Counted from the stretch's first letter, positions 18,756 to 27,997 are shown. The stretch: DNA of 64,000 bases from Sulfidibacter corallicola (GCF_017498545.1 NZ_CP071793.1:2852001-2916000), one strand, 5' to 3'. Numbers and translations are program-made. The notes: generated by a model not told the origin, from the sequence alone.

Positions 18756-19572
18756 CGCCGCCGACCTGGTTCGCGACTTCATCCTCTCCAAACAGCATCC
18801 CGACGGCGGGTTCGTGGATCGCGGCGGTGACCGCGATCTCTACTATTCCGTGTTCGGCCTGGGTACGCTGTTGGCGTTACAGGCCGAGGTGGATCGAGAC
18901 GGGTTGCGATCCTGGCTGTCGTCGTTCGGCACCGGCGAAACGTTGGACCTGATCCACGCGAGTGCCCTGATTCGAACCTGGGCGGGTCTCGGCGGTGCCC
19001 CCGCCGACCTTCGCGAGGGCCTGCTGGCCCGCGTGGAAGCCTGGCGCACGCCGGACGGCGGCTTCAACGAACGTCGCGATGCGAGCCACGGCAGTGCCTA
19101 CGGGGCCTTCATGGCGCTCGGCGCTTACCAGGACCTCGATCGCGACATGGCCGACGTCCATCTCGTCATGGATTCGGTGCGGGCCCTCGCCACCGACGAC
19201 GGCGGTTTCGCCAACGAACGCGACCTCCCCTGCGGTACCACACCCGCACTGGCCGCGGCCGAGTCGGTCCTGCGCGCCGGCGGGATCCTTCTCGCCCCCC
19301 AAAGCCGGGACTGGCTGCTGGCTCGCTTCGGGAACGGTGGCTTTTACGCGGTGCCCGGTGCGCCCATGCCCGATCTGCTGTCCACCGCGATCGCCCTGCA
19401 CGCGCTGTCCGGCATGGGTGCCGATTTGGCGAAGTACCGCGAACCCTGCCTGGACTACATCGACAGTCTGTGGGTCAATACCGGTGGTTTCTACGGAAAT
19501 TGGGGCGACGAAATTCTGGACTGCGAGTACACGTTCTACGGGATGCTGGCCCTGGGTCACCTTAATTTTTAG
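18697..19572 (+). CDS. Prenyltransferase/squalene-cyclase-fold repeat protein
   Basis: This 291-aa protein is built of alpha-barrel repeats with DGGF signatures (HPDGGFVD, TPDGGFNE, TDDGGFAN, a variant GNGGFYA) and ends in DCEYTFYGMLALGHL. That ending is like protein prenyltransferase beta subunits, where a similar stretch carries zinc ligands. It is too short to be a full cyclase and has no DxDD, so it is either a prenyltransferase-like enzyme or a partner of the cyclase next door. The start at GTG 18697 is preferred (AAGGA 8 nt upstream); ATG 18715 is an alternative. It overlaps the end of the DUF116-synthase gene, which implies one transcript and coupled translation. Confidence 0.82.
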   Translation: MSSRLEMLQVARLAPPLLSDAADLVRDFILSKQHPDGGFVDRGGDRDLYYSVFGLGTLLALQAEVDRDGLRSWLSSFGTGETLDLIHASALIRTWAGLGGAPADLREGLLARVEAWRTPDGGFNERRDASHGSAYGAFMALGAYQDLDRDMADVHLVMDSVRALATDDGGFANERDLPCGTTPALAAAESVLRAGGILLAPQSRDWLLARFGNGGFYAVPGAPMPDLLSTAIALHALSGMGADLAKYREPCLDYIDSLWVNTGGFYGNWGDEILDCEYTFYGMLALGHLNF

Positions 19573-19585
19573 AAAGTGACAAATT

Positions 19586-19597
19586 GTGATAGATCAC
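19586..19597. promoter_or_regulatory. Crp/Fnr-like palindrome upstream of the terpene cyclase gene
   Basis: GTGAT-AG-ATCAC is a perfect 12-bp inverted repeat in the AT-rich 138-bp gap before the cyclase gene, within TTGTGATAGATCACGA. It resembles Crp/Fnr operators but with a spacer 2 bp shorter than E. coli Crp. A Crp/Fnr regulator is encoded 9 kb away at 10265-10942. Confidence 0.35.
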
Positions 19598-19710
19598 GAA
19601 TTAATTTCCACTTGAAAACGCGATAATTCAAGCAATTGTCCTAGTTGCCGATTTCAAGATGGTGCGTTTACCCGAAAGAAAGTGAGGGAAATCCCTCCAG
19701 GGAGTTGATA

Positions 19711-21591
19711 ATGGCTGGGAATGGACCACCGAAGACATTCAAATCTTCCGATTTCTACCAAACCCGCAAGGCCCTCACCGACAGCCTGCTCGGCTGGCGT
19801 GAGCTCGACGGATTCTGGGAAGGCGAACTGTCGACCAGCGCTTTGTCCACCGCGACCGCGGTTGTCGCCCTGCACCTCGTGGACCCCGAAAAGAATCGAC
19901 CCATGGTGGTCGACGGTCTGCACTGGCTGGCACGCAACGCCAACGAGGACGGCGGATGGGGCGACACGGTTCGCAGCGATTCCAATGTCAGCACGACCGC
20001 CCTGGCCTGGGGCGCACTGGGTTTGATGGACGATCCGATCATCCATCCCGCGCTTACCCGCGCCGAAGCCTGGCTGGTTCGCGAAGCCGGAGGCGTCACT
20101 CCGGACCACATCACCAAAACCATTTTGAAACGCTACGGTAAAGATCGCACCTTCTCGATCCCAATTCTGACCATGCTCGCCCTGTGTGGCCGCCTGGGCA
20201 CGGGCCGCGGCGCCTGGCGCCAGGTCACCCCGCTGCCGTTCGAATTGGCGGCACTCCCCCGCAAATGGTTTCAATTCATTCGGTTACCCGTCGTCAGCTA
20301 CGCCCTTCCAGCCCTCATCGCCATCGGTCAAACCATTCAACATCACCGGCCGACGTTCAACCCGGTCACCGGCGTGGCGCGCTATCTGACCAAACAGAAA
20401 ACCCTACAGCTACTCGAACAGATCCAGCCCGAGGACGGCGGCTTCCTCGAGGCGGTTCCCCTGACCGCCTTCGTGGTCATGTCGTTGGCGTCCATGGACC
20501 TCCGCGACCACCCCGTAGTCACCAAAGGCGTGGCCTTCCTGTGCCGCCTCGTCCGCCACGACGGCAGTTGGCCGATCGACACCCACCTGGCGACGTGGGT
20601 GACGACGCTGTCGGTCAACGCGCTCTCCCGCCAAGAAGGGGCCCTGGAAGACGAGGACAAGGCGCGATTGCTGGAGTGGCTGCTGAACCAACAGTATCGC
20701 GAAACCCATCCGTACACGGATGCCGAGCCGGGTGGCTGGGCCTGGACCCCGTTGCCAGGCGGCGTTCCGGACGCGGACGACACCAGTGGCGCGATCATCG
20801 CCCTGGCCAACCTGGAGCGCCACCCCGGCGAGGTGGCCGATGCCGCCAAGATGGGCCTGAAATGGCTGGCTCGGTTGCAGAACCTCGACGGCGGCCTGCC
20901 CACCTTCTGCCGCGGATGGGGCACCCTGCCCTTCGACCGCTCCTGCCCCGATATCACCGCCCACGCGCTCCAAGCCTTTTCGGTCTGGTTGAAACGCGGT
21001 TACGTGGGCGGTGAATGGGACGACTTCATCAAAAGGGCCCTGCTCTACCTGGAAAGCGCCCAACGCGAAGACGGCAGTTGGGTGCCGCTCTGGTTCGGCA
21101 ACCAGGCCGAGCGGCAGAACGAGAATCCGGTCTACGGCACGGCGCGGGTGTTGGTCGGCCTCCAGGCCTTGCGCGAGATCGACGGCGACGACGAAGTCCT
21201 TCAAACGATGATCCTGCGCGGGCGCGCCTGGCTGCGGGCCCAGGCCAACAGCGACGGCGGCTTCGGCGGCAGAAAGGGTTTGCCGTCGACCATCGAGGAG
21301 ACCGCCCTGGCGACCGAGGCCCTGGCCTCGGGTCTACCCGAAAAGCCGATCGATCACTCGCTGGTCCAGCAGGAGTGGCGCTGCGTCAGCGACGCCATCA
21401 CCTTCCTGATGGGTCGCGTTCGCGCCAAGGGCGAATTGGAAGCGGCACCGATCGGGTTCTACTTCGCGAATCTCTGGTACTTCGAACGGCTGTATCCGCT
21501 GGTCTTCGCGACCGGCGCCTTCACGGCGGTATCGGCCAAGAAGGCGTGGTTCGTGCCCAACGCCCCGGGTCGGGTCTCGATTCCGGCCTGA
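19711..21591 (+). CDS. Class II terpene cyclase, squalene-hopene-cyclase-like
   Basis: This 626-aa protein is close to the 630-720 aa of squalene-hopene cyclases. It contains repeated Q/xxDGG(S)W-type motifs (NANEDGGWGD, EDGGFLE, RHDGSWPI, NLDGGLPTF, REDGSWVPLW, NSDGGFGG) that form the double alpha-barrel. The protonating motif DADD (354-357) lies in a DADDTSGA context, equivalent to the DVDDTA of Alicyclobacillus SHC, so catalysis is probably intact. The substrate may be squalene or a shorter polyprenyl product of the upstream synthase. No squalene synthase or other hpn genes are in the window, so hopene production is not implied. GGGAG 7 nt before the ATG at 19711 decides the start. Sequence after the stop is repeat-rich and no terminator is visible. 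Confidence 0.85.
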   Translation: MAGNGPPKTFKSSDFYQTRKALTDSLLGWRELDGFWEGELSTSALSTATAVVALHLVDPEKNRPMVVDGLHWLARNANEDGGWGDTVRSDSNVSTTALAWGALGLMDDPIIHPALTRAEAWLVREAGGVTPDHITKTILKRYGKDRTFSIPILTMLALCGRLGTGRGAWRQVTPLPFELAALPRKWFQFIRLPVVSYALPALIAIGQTIQHHRPTFNPVTGVARYLTKQKTLQLLEQIQPEDGGFLEAVPLTAFVVMSLASMDLRDHPVVTKGVAFLCRLVRHDGSWPIDTHLATWVTTLSVNALSRQEGALEDEDKARLLEWLLNQQYRETHPYTDAEPGGWAWTPLPGGVPDADDTSGAIIALANLERHPGEVADAAKMGLKWLARLQNLDGGLPTFCRGWGTLPFDRSCPDITAHALQAFSVWLKRGYVGGEWDDFIKRALLYLESAQREDGSWVPLWFGNQAERQNENPVYGTARVLVGLQALREIDGDDEVLQTMILRGRAWLRAQANSDGGFGGRKGLPSTIEETALATEALASGLPEKPIDHSLVQQEWRCVSDAITFLMGRVRAKGELEAAPIGFYFANLWYFERLYPLVFATGAFTAVSAKKAWFVPNAPGRVSIPA

Positions 21592-22610
21592 TCGGCAACG
21601 CCTCATCACGGCAGGTCCGGCTTGGCCGGCCCTGCCTACCGGGCCTTCCACAATCCCAAGCGATCATGTGGCAAACACACCCATCTCTATAGTCGAGCCT
21701 CTGTTGAAACAAAGTTGCTCGGAGTCCCCGACCGCCGAGAGATTCGTCGTGCCAGGTAGGTTCAGCCGCCGGCTGAACTAGTCGAAGTAATCCAGGCGAG
21801 GAGTTCCAACCTAAGTTAATGTGCGGCGGGCACGGCCGGTATGGCACGGCCGGTATGGCACGGCCGGTAAGGCCGGCGCACCTACCGGGCCATACCGGCC
21901 GTGCACCACGCCCCTCTCGTGAATGCGGGAGCCCCTAACGATTCGCTTCGATTAGCTTCTGACCTGAAACCCGGGCCCCCCACCTGGGCGGCGACCCTGT
22001 TGAAACGAAGTTGCTCGGAGTCCCCGACCGCCGAGAGATTCGTCGTGCCCGGTAGGTTGGCCGGCCCGGCCGACATTTCGGAGCGATCCACGCATCGCAA
22101 GATCGAGAGGTAAAAGAGCGGAGCGCATAAGTCGATCCTCTAGATTCCTCGATAGCCGATTTCGATCTGGACAGGATCGCTTCGATGACGCGTGGCGAGG
22201 GAAAGTATCGGCTTCGCTCTTTGGCGCAAATCTCTTCCGTTACACATGTCGCTTCGACGCGTCGGCCCAGCGGGCCAACCTACAGATTCGATCCTCCCCT
22301 CAAGATGCGGGGACATTGAACTTTGCGACTTCGATGGCGGGCCGCGAGGGAAGATATCGGCTTCGCTCTTTAGCGAATCGATTGTTTTTGATTGGGTCGC
22401 ATCGAGTCGTCGGCCCAGCACCCTAGGCGGGCAGGGCCGGTAAGGCCGGGCACCTACCGCAACGACGCCCCGCTCACAAATGCGGAAACGCCCTCGCAAT
22501 CCACTTCGATTCGTTACCCACCTGGGCCCCAGTGGCCGGTGTGCCGGTGGTCCGGCAATCCGGTCCCCGGGGTTGAGCGGCGCCTCAGTGGTTCGCGACA
22601 TTGCGCTCAT
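21592..22610. other. 1-kb gene-free stretch of degenerate repeats
   Basis: No gene is supported. The stretch contains a short CACGGCCGGTATGG tandem (about 21835-21868), the 62-bp direct repeat described separately, and two diverged copies (about 22160-22275 and 22310-22416) sharing 'TATCGGCTTCGCTCTTT.GCG' and 'GTCGGCCCAGC'. Phrases such as GCTTCGATT and AATGCGGxA echo the array at 1-300, suggesting one dispersed family. Confidence 0.55.
21701..22058. repeat. 62-bp direct repeat, two copies 296 bp apart
   Basis: Copies at 21701-21762 and 21997-22058 begin CTGTTGAAAC and end GGTAGGTT, with only two differences. The unit contains GTTGCTCGGAGTCCCCGACC. The high identity suggests recent duplication; function unknown. 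Confidence 0.75.
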
Positions 22611-25169
22611 CTAATCAAGGCTGTTCTCTTCCTGGCCCTCACCCCTTTTCGGGCCCGGGGACAATTCCCGATTCACGCGTCGCTGAAGCTCTTCCAACTG
22701 CTGCCAAGGGGGACGTTCGTGGTGCATGGCGCGAAGGAGATGGGTTTCGATGATTCGGCTCAGGTCTTGCCAACGTGCGTGTCGTGGTCGCGGCTTGGCG
22801 TTCTGTAACGCTTCTCTCCAGATAGCGAAATGAGGCTGGTCTGCCAACGAATCCCCTGTTTCCAGAATGGAGGTCCGCGTGGGAAGCATTCCTTGTTCCA
22901 CACTGAGTGTCATCCCTTCCGGTCCCGTGGCCCAAATCAAGAAATCGAAGGCGGCCTCCCTTTGATCCAGTTCACCTTGTTGTGGTAGGGCGAGTAGGGA
23001 AGATGCAATGAGTGACGTGGTCGATGCACCGGAAATCAGGCCGATATCGATCTCCTGAACGAGTTCTTGCCCATTCAAGCCACATTGCGCCACCATCGAC
23101 CGCCAAAGCGATGCCCAGTGAACGACGGCCTCGAAGCGATGATTCACCAGCCCACAACCCAATTGGGTTTCGGTATTCAATCCAGTGAGAAGGGGGGCCC
23201 GATCTTGAAGGAACACCTGAGTTTTCAATGCCTCCAGCGCTTTGACCGTGAAGAAGTTCAGCGGGTGTTCCGCCCGACCCCTGACCAAGGGCCCATCCTG
23301 GCACCACAGCAGGGTGAGAAAGTGGTCGACCATGGGACTTCCATGGGAGAAATGGGCACCATAGCCGTAGGTTCCCAGCTCGCGAGGTTTGTCGGTGCGC
23401 ATGTGATTTAGGTGTTGTTCAAGTGTCACTGGTGTTTGGGTGGTTTTTCGCGTGAACAGCACCATCACGTCCCCCGTTAAGGGGAGCGCAAACAGGGAGC
23501 CGTCGCGCTCGGGCCAACGACAGAGATCCAAAAGCTCGGGCAGGAAGTCACGGCCCAGTTCTCGATCAGTTCCGAGTCGACCAGCGATTCCTCGTTCGTG
23601 TATGAGGGCCGACACGTTCTGTAAGTGGCCCTGAGCGACGTGATAGGGCAACCAAACATCGTCGATCAGCACGAGGTGAAATCCATGGTCCGGGCGACGA
23701 AGGCGCCAGTTCAATTGCTCGGGAAAGGTGAAGGATTTCAAGTGAATGCGTACTCGATCCTGCTTGGTATGGTAACGCGCGACCAGTGTTTCCAGGACTT
23801 CCGTTGCGGGGCCCTTAATGGATGCGAGCCGGAGGCTGAGGGTCCGGGATTGATCCGATTCCCGATGCGTCGCATTTCGTAGGGAAGGTTCCGAGGCGGG
23901 GGAGATGGGCGACCTGGGGGAGGCCTCCGAATCGGCACGCAAACCCAGCTTTCGCGACGGATCGATGCCTTCTCGGTCCAAAGCGGACCCGGTCACATCC
24001 GCACCCCAAAAAAAAGTGCCTTCCAATCGGGCGTTACTGAAGTTGGATTCGGCCAATACAGAACGAGATAAATTTGCCTCGGTAAAAATGGCACCGGTGA
24101 GGTCGGAGCGAACGATGTCCGCGTCATGAAGGTCGGTACCCTCGAAAACAGCCCGGTGCAAGTGGGCGTGAAACATGGTGATGTGCCCCATGTCGGCACC
24201 GGAGAAGTCAGGGGCGGCAGATTCCAACTCGCTGGGGAACCCCACCCAATTCAAAACGGCCTGGTACATCTTGGCCCCGACGAAGCGCGTTCCAATTAGC
24301 GTTGCATGGGTAAAATCCGCATAGGAGAGTTCGGCGCCATCAAACTGGGCCTGCGTGAGGTTCGCTCCCAAGAAGTTGGCGCTTTCGAGTCGGCTTCCAA
24401 TCAGACGCGCTCCTGTGAGATCGGCGCCGGAGAAGTCCACCCGATCAAAGACACCACCATTCAGGTTGGCTCCGTTTAGGACGGCACGCTGAAATCGGGC
24501 TCCGGAATAGTCAAAGGGTGGCAAGGTCACATTGGCCAGGTAGGCTCTTTCTAAATGAATGGGCGTCCTGTTCAGCCGAGCGAGTGTGACCGAGAGGTAA
24601 ACCAAGGCGATTTGCCTTTCAGTCAGCGCCGCAGGTGAGGGAGAAGACTCGCTTGCGCCTGTACCTGCATCGGCTGGCAAAAGACGACCACGAAGCGTCT
24701 GGATTTCACGTTCGACACCGTCGTGAATGGCCTCGAGGTAATGGATCATGTCCGGACTGGGATAATGATCGTAGGCGGCTTGAAGGAGTTCCTGGAGAAC
24801 CTGCAACACGCTTGAATCCGTTTCGACGCGGAATTGGTTGGCGGCGAAGCGCCACACCTGAAGGGCCCTGTCTTCGCGTTCCAAGAAGGCCATCATACTT
24901 TCGGCAGCGCTCACGCGCTTTTTGGGATCGTCCTGACTGAATTGTTCCATGAGGCCGCTCAGCACCTGACGACGCTGGTCTTCGTGCGTTTGACGGGCCT
25001 GGTCCAAATAGGTATAGGCCGACCAGAAAGTGCCGACCACCGCCAGGAGTAGCGTGATATGGGAGGTCCATTTGTTGGCCCGCTCCCATCGCAGCCCACG
25101 TAATTCTTCAACCTGCTTCAACCGCTCCAGATCGGAGATAGGGAGCTCGCTTAGCTGCTTCTCTTTCAT
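22611..25169 (-). CDS. Membrane-anchored pentapeptide-repeat protein fused to solute-binding-protein-like domain
   Basis: This 852-aa protein has a short cytoplasmic N-terminus, one membrane segment (about 36-55, HITLLLAVVGTFWSAYTYL) and a helical region to about 200. Pentapeptide repeats follow (about 213-395; GANLNG, SGADLTG, LGANLTQ, DLTGAIFTEANLS), which fold as a right-handed beta-helix. The rest (about 440-790) resembles family 1 extracellular solute-binding proteins: VWLPYHVAQGHL, then GLAIxGDVMVLF-like 'LPLTGDVMVLFTR', and AFDFLIWATGPEGM...GMLPTR near the end, the typical closing of sugar-binding proteins. No permease or ATPase genes are adjacent, so it is probably a sensor or scaffold rather than a transporter part. 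The ATG at 25169 is preferred over the GTG at 25187 because AGGAAG lies 8 nt upstream. Confidence 0.75.
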   Translation of the reverse strand: MKEKQLSELPISDLERLKQVEELRGLRWERANKWTSHITLLLAVVGTFWSAYTYLDQARQTHEDQRRQVLSGLMEQFSQDDPKKRVSAAESMMAFLEREDRALQVWRFAANQFRVETDSSVLQVLQELLQAAYDHYPSPDMIHYLEAIHDGVEREIQTLRGRLLPADAGTGASESSPSPAALTERQIALVYLSVTLARLNRTPIHLERAYLANVTLPPFDYSGARFQRAVLNGANLNGGVFDRVDFSGADLTGARLIGSRLESANFLGANLTQAQFDGAELSYADFTHATLIGTRFVGAKMYQAVLNWVGFPSELESAAPDFSGADMGHITMFHAHLHRAVFEGTDLHDADIVRSDLTGAIFTEANLSRSVLAESNFSNARLEGTFFWGADVTGSALDREGIDPSRKLGLRADSEASPRSPISPASEPSLRNATHRESDQSRTLSLRLASIKGPATEVLETLVARYHTKQDRVRIHLKSFTFPEQLNWRLRRPDHGFHLVLIDDVWLPYHVAQGHLQNVSALIHERGIAGRLGTDRELGRDFLPELLDLCRWPERDGSLFALPLTGDVMVLFTRKTTQTPVTLEQHLNHMRTDKPRELGTYGYGAHFSHGSPMVDHFLTLLWCQDGPLVRGRAEHPLNFFTVKALEALKTQVFLQDRAPLLTGLNTETQLGCGLVNHRFEAVVHWASLWRSMVAQCGLNGQELVQEIDIGLISGASTTSLIASSLLALPQQGELDQREAAFDFLIWATGPEGMTLSVEQGMLPTRTSILETGDSLADQPHFAIWREALQNAKPRPRHARWQDLSRIIETHLLRAMHHERPPWQQLEELQRRVNRELSPGPKRGEGQEENSLD

Positions 25170-26024
25170 GGGGTCGACTTCCTGCACGACATGTTCATAT
25201 TCTAAATTTTCATGATATTTAATTTTTCAATGCGAGTAGAATTTAAACGAATATTCTGTTTTTGAATAATTCATGAGGCAAAATGAATCATCGCGAGCGA
25301 TTCACAGTTTGCTGCCGGCAAACAATGCATCAGACATGAAAATTTGTCACGTTTGAGATGCTCGCCTACTGAACCAATCTCGGAAAAATTCACAATAAAG
25401 AAAATTCGAATCTTCAGGTGTTCTCGCGGATGCCACACGAGCGAAAGACAAGGGCAGTTGAATCTTTTTGCCATCTTAAGTCTGCCCAAAGGTGTACGTC
25501 AATCAAGAAAATTCATTTTTTTCATTTTGAAAAATTTCTAATTTCACTTATTAATATATTATCTACAACGTGATAACATCTCATTTATCAATGGGCAAAT
25601 TATCATGCAAACATCTATAAAAAAACATCTTATTCACAAATCATCAATGATTCCGAAAGCGCTCGTCCAGCGAAACCAGATTGAATCGACTTCAGAATGG
25701 ATCGAAGAATTCTGAAAATTTTGCTTCGAGAAATTTTCTCTCAAACAAGTTGACAGTGTAAAAATACATGCTAGGATAACCACAATTTTTCCACACTTCG
25801 TATCGAGCCTCGAGCATTTCAGTCAAACCAGTTTTTGACTCAGCACATAATCTCGCCCTTTTCAGCATTACCCTGCGAAAATATTCCAACTTTCCTGCGA
25901 GATTAAATATATCCATGTCTTTATTTATATTTCGCATGTTCATGCTTTATCGTGAAACAGATCTATTTCAGAAAAACGATCAAGTCCTCTCTCTGATCCA
26001 ACGAATCGATGAAAGGAGATGCCC
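25170..26024. other. AT-rich intergenic region at the island's left edge
   Basis: About 850 bp of clearly lower GC than the flanks, with many A/T runs (for example around 25500-25570) and TATAAT-like words. Its only longer frame (25692-25943, minus, 83 codons) lacks a ribosome site and any family resemblance. It probably holds the promoters for the divergent genes at 25169 and 26025 and marks the edge of transferred DNA. Confidence 0.5.
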
Positions 26025-26921
26025 ATGCCCCCAATAGAAACTGAGGTTGAAATGGAAACCCGGGAAGGACGTCAAAGCGAAGAAGACGTCATGGAAGAAG
26101 TCGATGACCTAAGCGATTTCACGATTTCAACGCTCTCGGAATCCACGAGTTCTTTCATGGCTGAGGAGGGTCCTCGGTTGACCCATGCGACCGACGCGGC
26201 TCAGCAAAACCTGGACAACCAGATTGGCCTATCCCATTTAGATCGACCAGCTTATCGATTGGAAGTCCCTCAATACGAACCCATGACCGCGCTGCATTCG
26301 GATGCGGTTGAAATGAACGACAATATCCTAGGGGGAAATCGCAAGGGACGCATTTGGACACGAACCAAGTTTTGGGCGATCTTGGCCCCTACAGCAACCG
26401 CGGTTTCAAGTGCGATCATCGCGCTTGTCACCTACCTGGAAACGAAGAACTATTACGAACACCAAAAAAAGAAAAACCCCAGCGCGCCACCCAAACCCGT
26501 GCCCAATCCGGACCACCTCACCGTGGACCAAATGGCTTCTCTCGACAAGCTGGCCAAATCGTTTAACGAAGACCGCGACGAGACCGAATTTTGGTCTGTC
26601 ATCAGGCACTGGGTGGAAAGCTCTTCACCTTCGATCGAAGGTCAATTTTATATGATGACCAGCATTCAAGACGTCGCCACGATGACCGATTGGCCAGAGG
26701 ACAACCCGGGACAGACCACGGTGGGGGACCAAATCAACAGCCTGGTGGAGCAACTGATCACCGAAGCTTCCGACCAGGGTCGCATCGGTCCCATCTACGA
26801 CAAGGTGGCCACCTTCCCATCGATCACCGATAAAGACGGCTCGAGCTTCGCGTTGACGCGCTACCTGCGTGCGGGTCTTTGCAAGTTGGCGCTGCCGCAA
26901 ATCGCAAAGCTGAAGGCCTGA
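26025..26921 (+). CDS. Single-pass membrane protein with acidic N-terminal region (island paralog A1)
   Basis: This 298-aa protein is of no recognised family. Residues 1-110 are very acidic and low-complexity (EVEMETREGRQ..., EEVDDLSDF). One membrane segment follows at about 117-139 (FWAILAPTATAVSSAIIALV), then a basic/Pro linker (HQKKKNPSAPPKP) and a globular domain of about 140 residues with ETEFWSVIRHWVES and a C-terminal RYLRAGLCKLALPQIAKL. The 28213-29088 gene encodes the same plan, including xxFWxxIxxxI and a C-terminal RYxxxxxxxxAxxxIK helix, so the two are paralogs. AGGAGA 6 nt before the ATG at 26025 decides the start. It precedes the Cry-like gene at 27080 on the same strand by 158 bp and may be its membrane partner, chaperone or immunity protein; this is inference. 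Confidence 0.75.
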   Translation: MPPIETEVEMETREGRQSEEDVMEEVDDLSDFTISTLSESTSSFMAEEGPRLTHATDAAQQNLDNQIGLSHLDRPAYRLEVPQYEPMTALHSDAVEMNDNILGGNRKGRIWTRTKFWAILAPTATAVSSAIIALVTYLETKNYYEHQKKKNPSAPPKPVPNPDHLTVDQMASLDKLAKSFNEDRDETEFWSVIRHWVESSSPSIEGQFYMMTSIQDVATMTDWPEDNPGQTTVGDQINSLVEQLITEASDQGRIGPIYDKVATFPSITDKDGSSFALTRYLRAGLCKLALPQIAKLKA

Positions 26922-27079
26922 ATCGGACAGGAAACCCATGATTATCCGGCCGTCCGACGCCCGTTCTCCCATCCCGCGAGGACGGCCTACCCGGTTTCCG
27001 TTCGCATGTTCCCCGTGGCGACACCTGTCCTCGGCACGGACTAGAACGCAATTCAGCACGACAGAAAGGATGTTGTATC

Positions 27080-27997
27080 ATGACAGATAAAACGACATAT
27101 GTGATCGATTCCTCGCTGCAAACAGCCGCCTTTCTCGGGGCCGGTTTTGGGCCGGCGGGCATGATTTTCATCAGTGCACCCGCCCTGGCGCTCGAGATGA
27201 TTTTCAAGCTCACCGATGGAACGCCCAAGCCATTGAGCATTCCGGAAGTCCTGAATCAGGAACTGACGGCCAGATTCACCGAGGCGGCGGGTATCGATGC
27301 GATTACCTCGATCAACAATGTGTTCCAGTGGTTTTACACCGCACACAATGAAGACTGGGATTTTGACGAACCAAATGCCAACCAACAGGAACAATACGAT
27401 TCGTTCGAGCGCACTTTGACAGCGGAACTGACACCGGACAGCTCACTTCAACACAATGTGTTGAAATTGAAAAATCCGCCCTATCATTTGACCACGCTCC
27501 CGGTGTATTTACTGGGCGGTTCCCTGTGGCTCACACTCCGAATGACCGATATCATGATGCACAGCGTGAACATCGATCCCGTGACCTATTGGAATTTTCC
27601 GCAATTGCTCAGCGATTACCGCAACCTGTTGGGTTTGAGAGAAGGACCTGTCGAAGAACAAACACCAGATACCTATACCTTCGGCGCCCACAAGACCATG
27701 CTGGATATACAGGCTGAAATCGATAAGCGCCTCGGGAAGATTACAGAGATCAGTCGAGAAGGAGATTCTTGGGTCTTTTATGATCAGGGAACGCCAGGGA
27801 AGGCCACCCCATTTCCCTACGAAAAGGAAATTCAAGCAAAATCTGCTAAAGATGCCTATTCGAAAGATGTAAAAACGCAACAGATCGATCAGTACTTTGG
27901 AAGTTCACATGGGTATATAAGCGCCGTCAAGACCATTGAAAAATGGCAGGATACCTACGAGAAATATTTAGAATACTATAACGAAGCACACGAGTGA
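27080..27997 (+). CDS. Putative pore-forming helical protein resembling Cry delta-endotoxin domain I (paralog B1)
   Basis: This 305-aa protein has no signal peptide. Near the N-terminus is a hydrophobic Gly/Ala helix (about 16-42, FLGAGFGPAGMIFISAPALAL), then amphipathic helices. At about 140-160 lies LPVYLLGGSLWLTLRMTDIMM, which parallels the 'PLYAQAANLHLLLLRD' helix of Cry toxin domain I, followed by a further long helix. The C-terminal region has WVFYDQGTPGK and a charged helical tail. The 31313-32749 product shares the hydrophobic helix (APALGPAGM), the second helix, the FF.D..TG motif and the tail, so they are paralogs. Cry domains II and III are absent. Assignment to the endotoxin-N superfamily is by eye. 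AAGGA lies 9 nt upstream of the ATG, and a terminator follows at 28081. Confidence 0.5.
   Translation: MTDKTTYVIDSSLQTAAFLGAGFGPAGMIFISAPALALEMIFKLTDGTPKPLSIPEVLNQELTARFTEAAGIDAITSINNVFQWFYTAHNEDWDFDEPNANQQEQYDSFERTLTAELTPDSSLQHNVLKLKNPPYHLTTLPVYLLGGSLWLTLRMTDIMMHSVNIDPVTYWNFPQLLSDYRNLLGLREGPVEEQTPDTYTFGAHKTMLDIQAEIDKRLGKITEISREGDSWVFYDQGTPGKATPFPYEKEIQAKSAKDAYSKDVKTQQIDQYFGSSHGYISAVKTIEKWQDTYEKYLEYYNEAHE

Noticed and set aside
19711..21591. Naming the cyclase a hopanoid-producing shc
   Set aside because: The DADD motif fits, but no squalene synthase or other hpn genes are present and the substrate may be a different polyprenyl chain.
25692..25943. 83-codon minus-strand frame in the AT-rich region
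   Set aside because: No ribosome site, no family resemblance, and AT-rich DNA of this kind readily yields such frames by composition.
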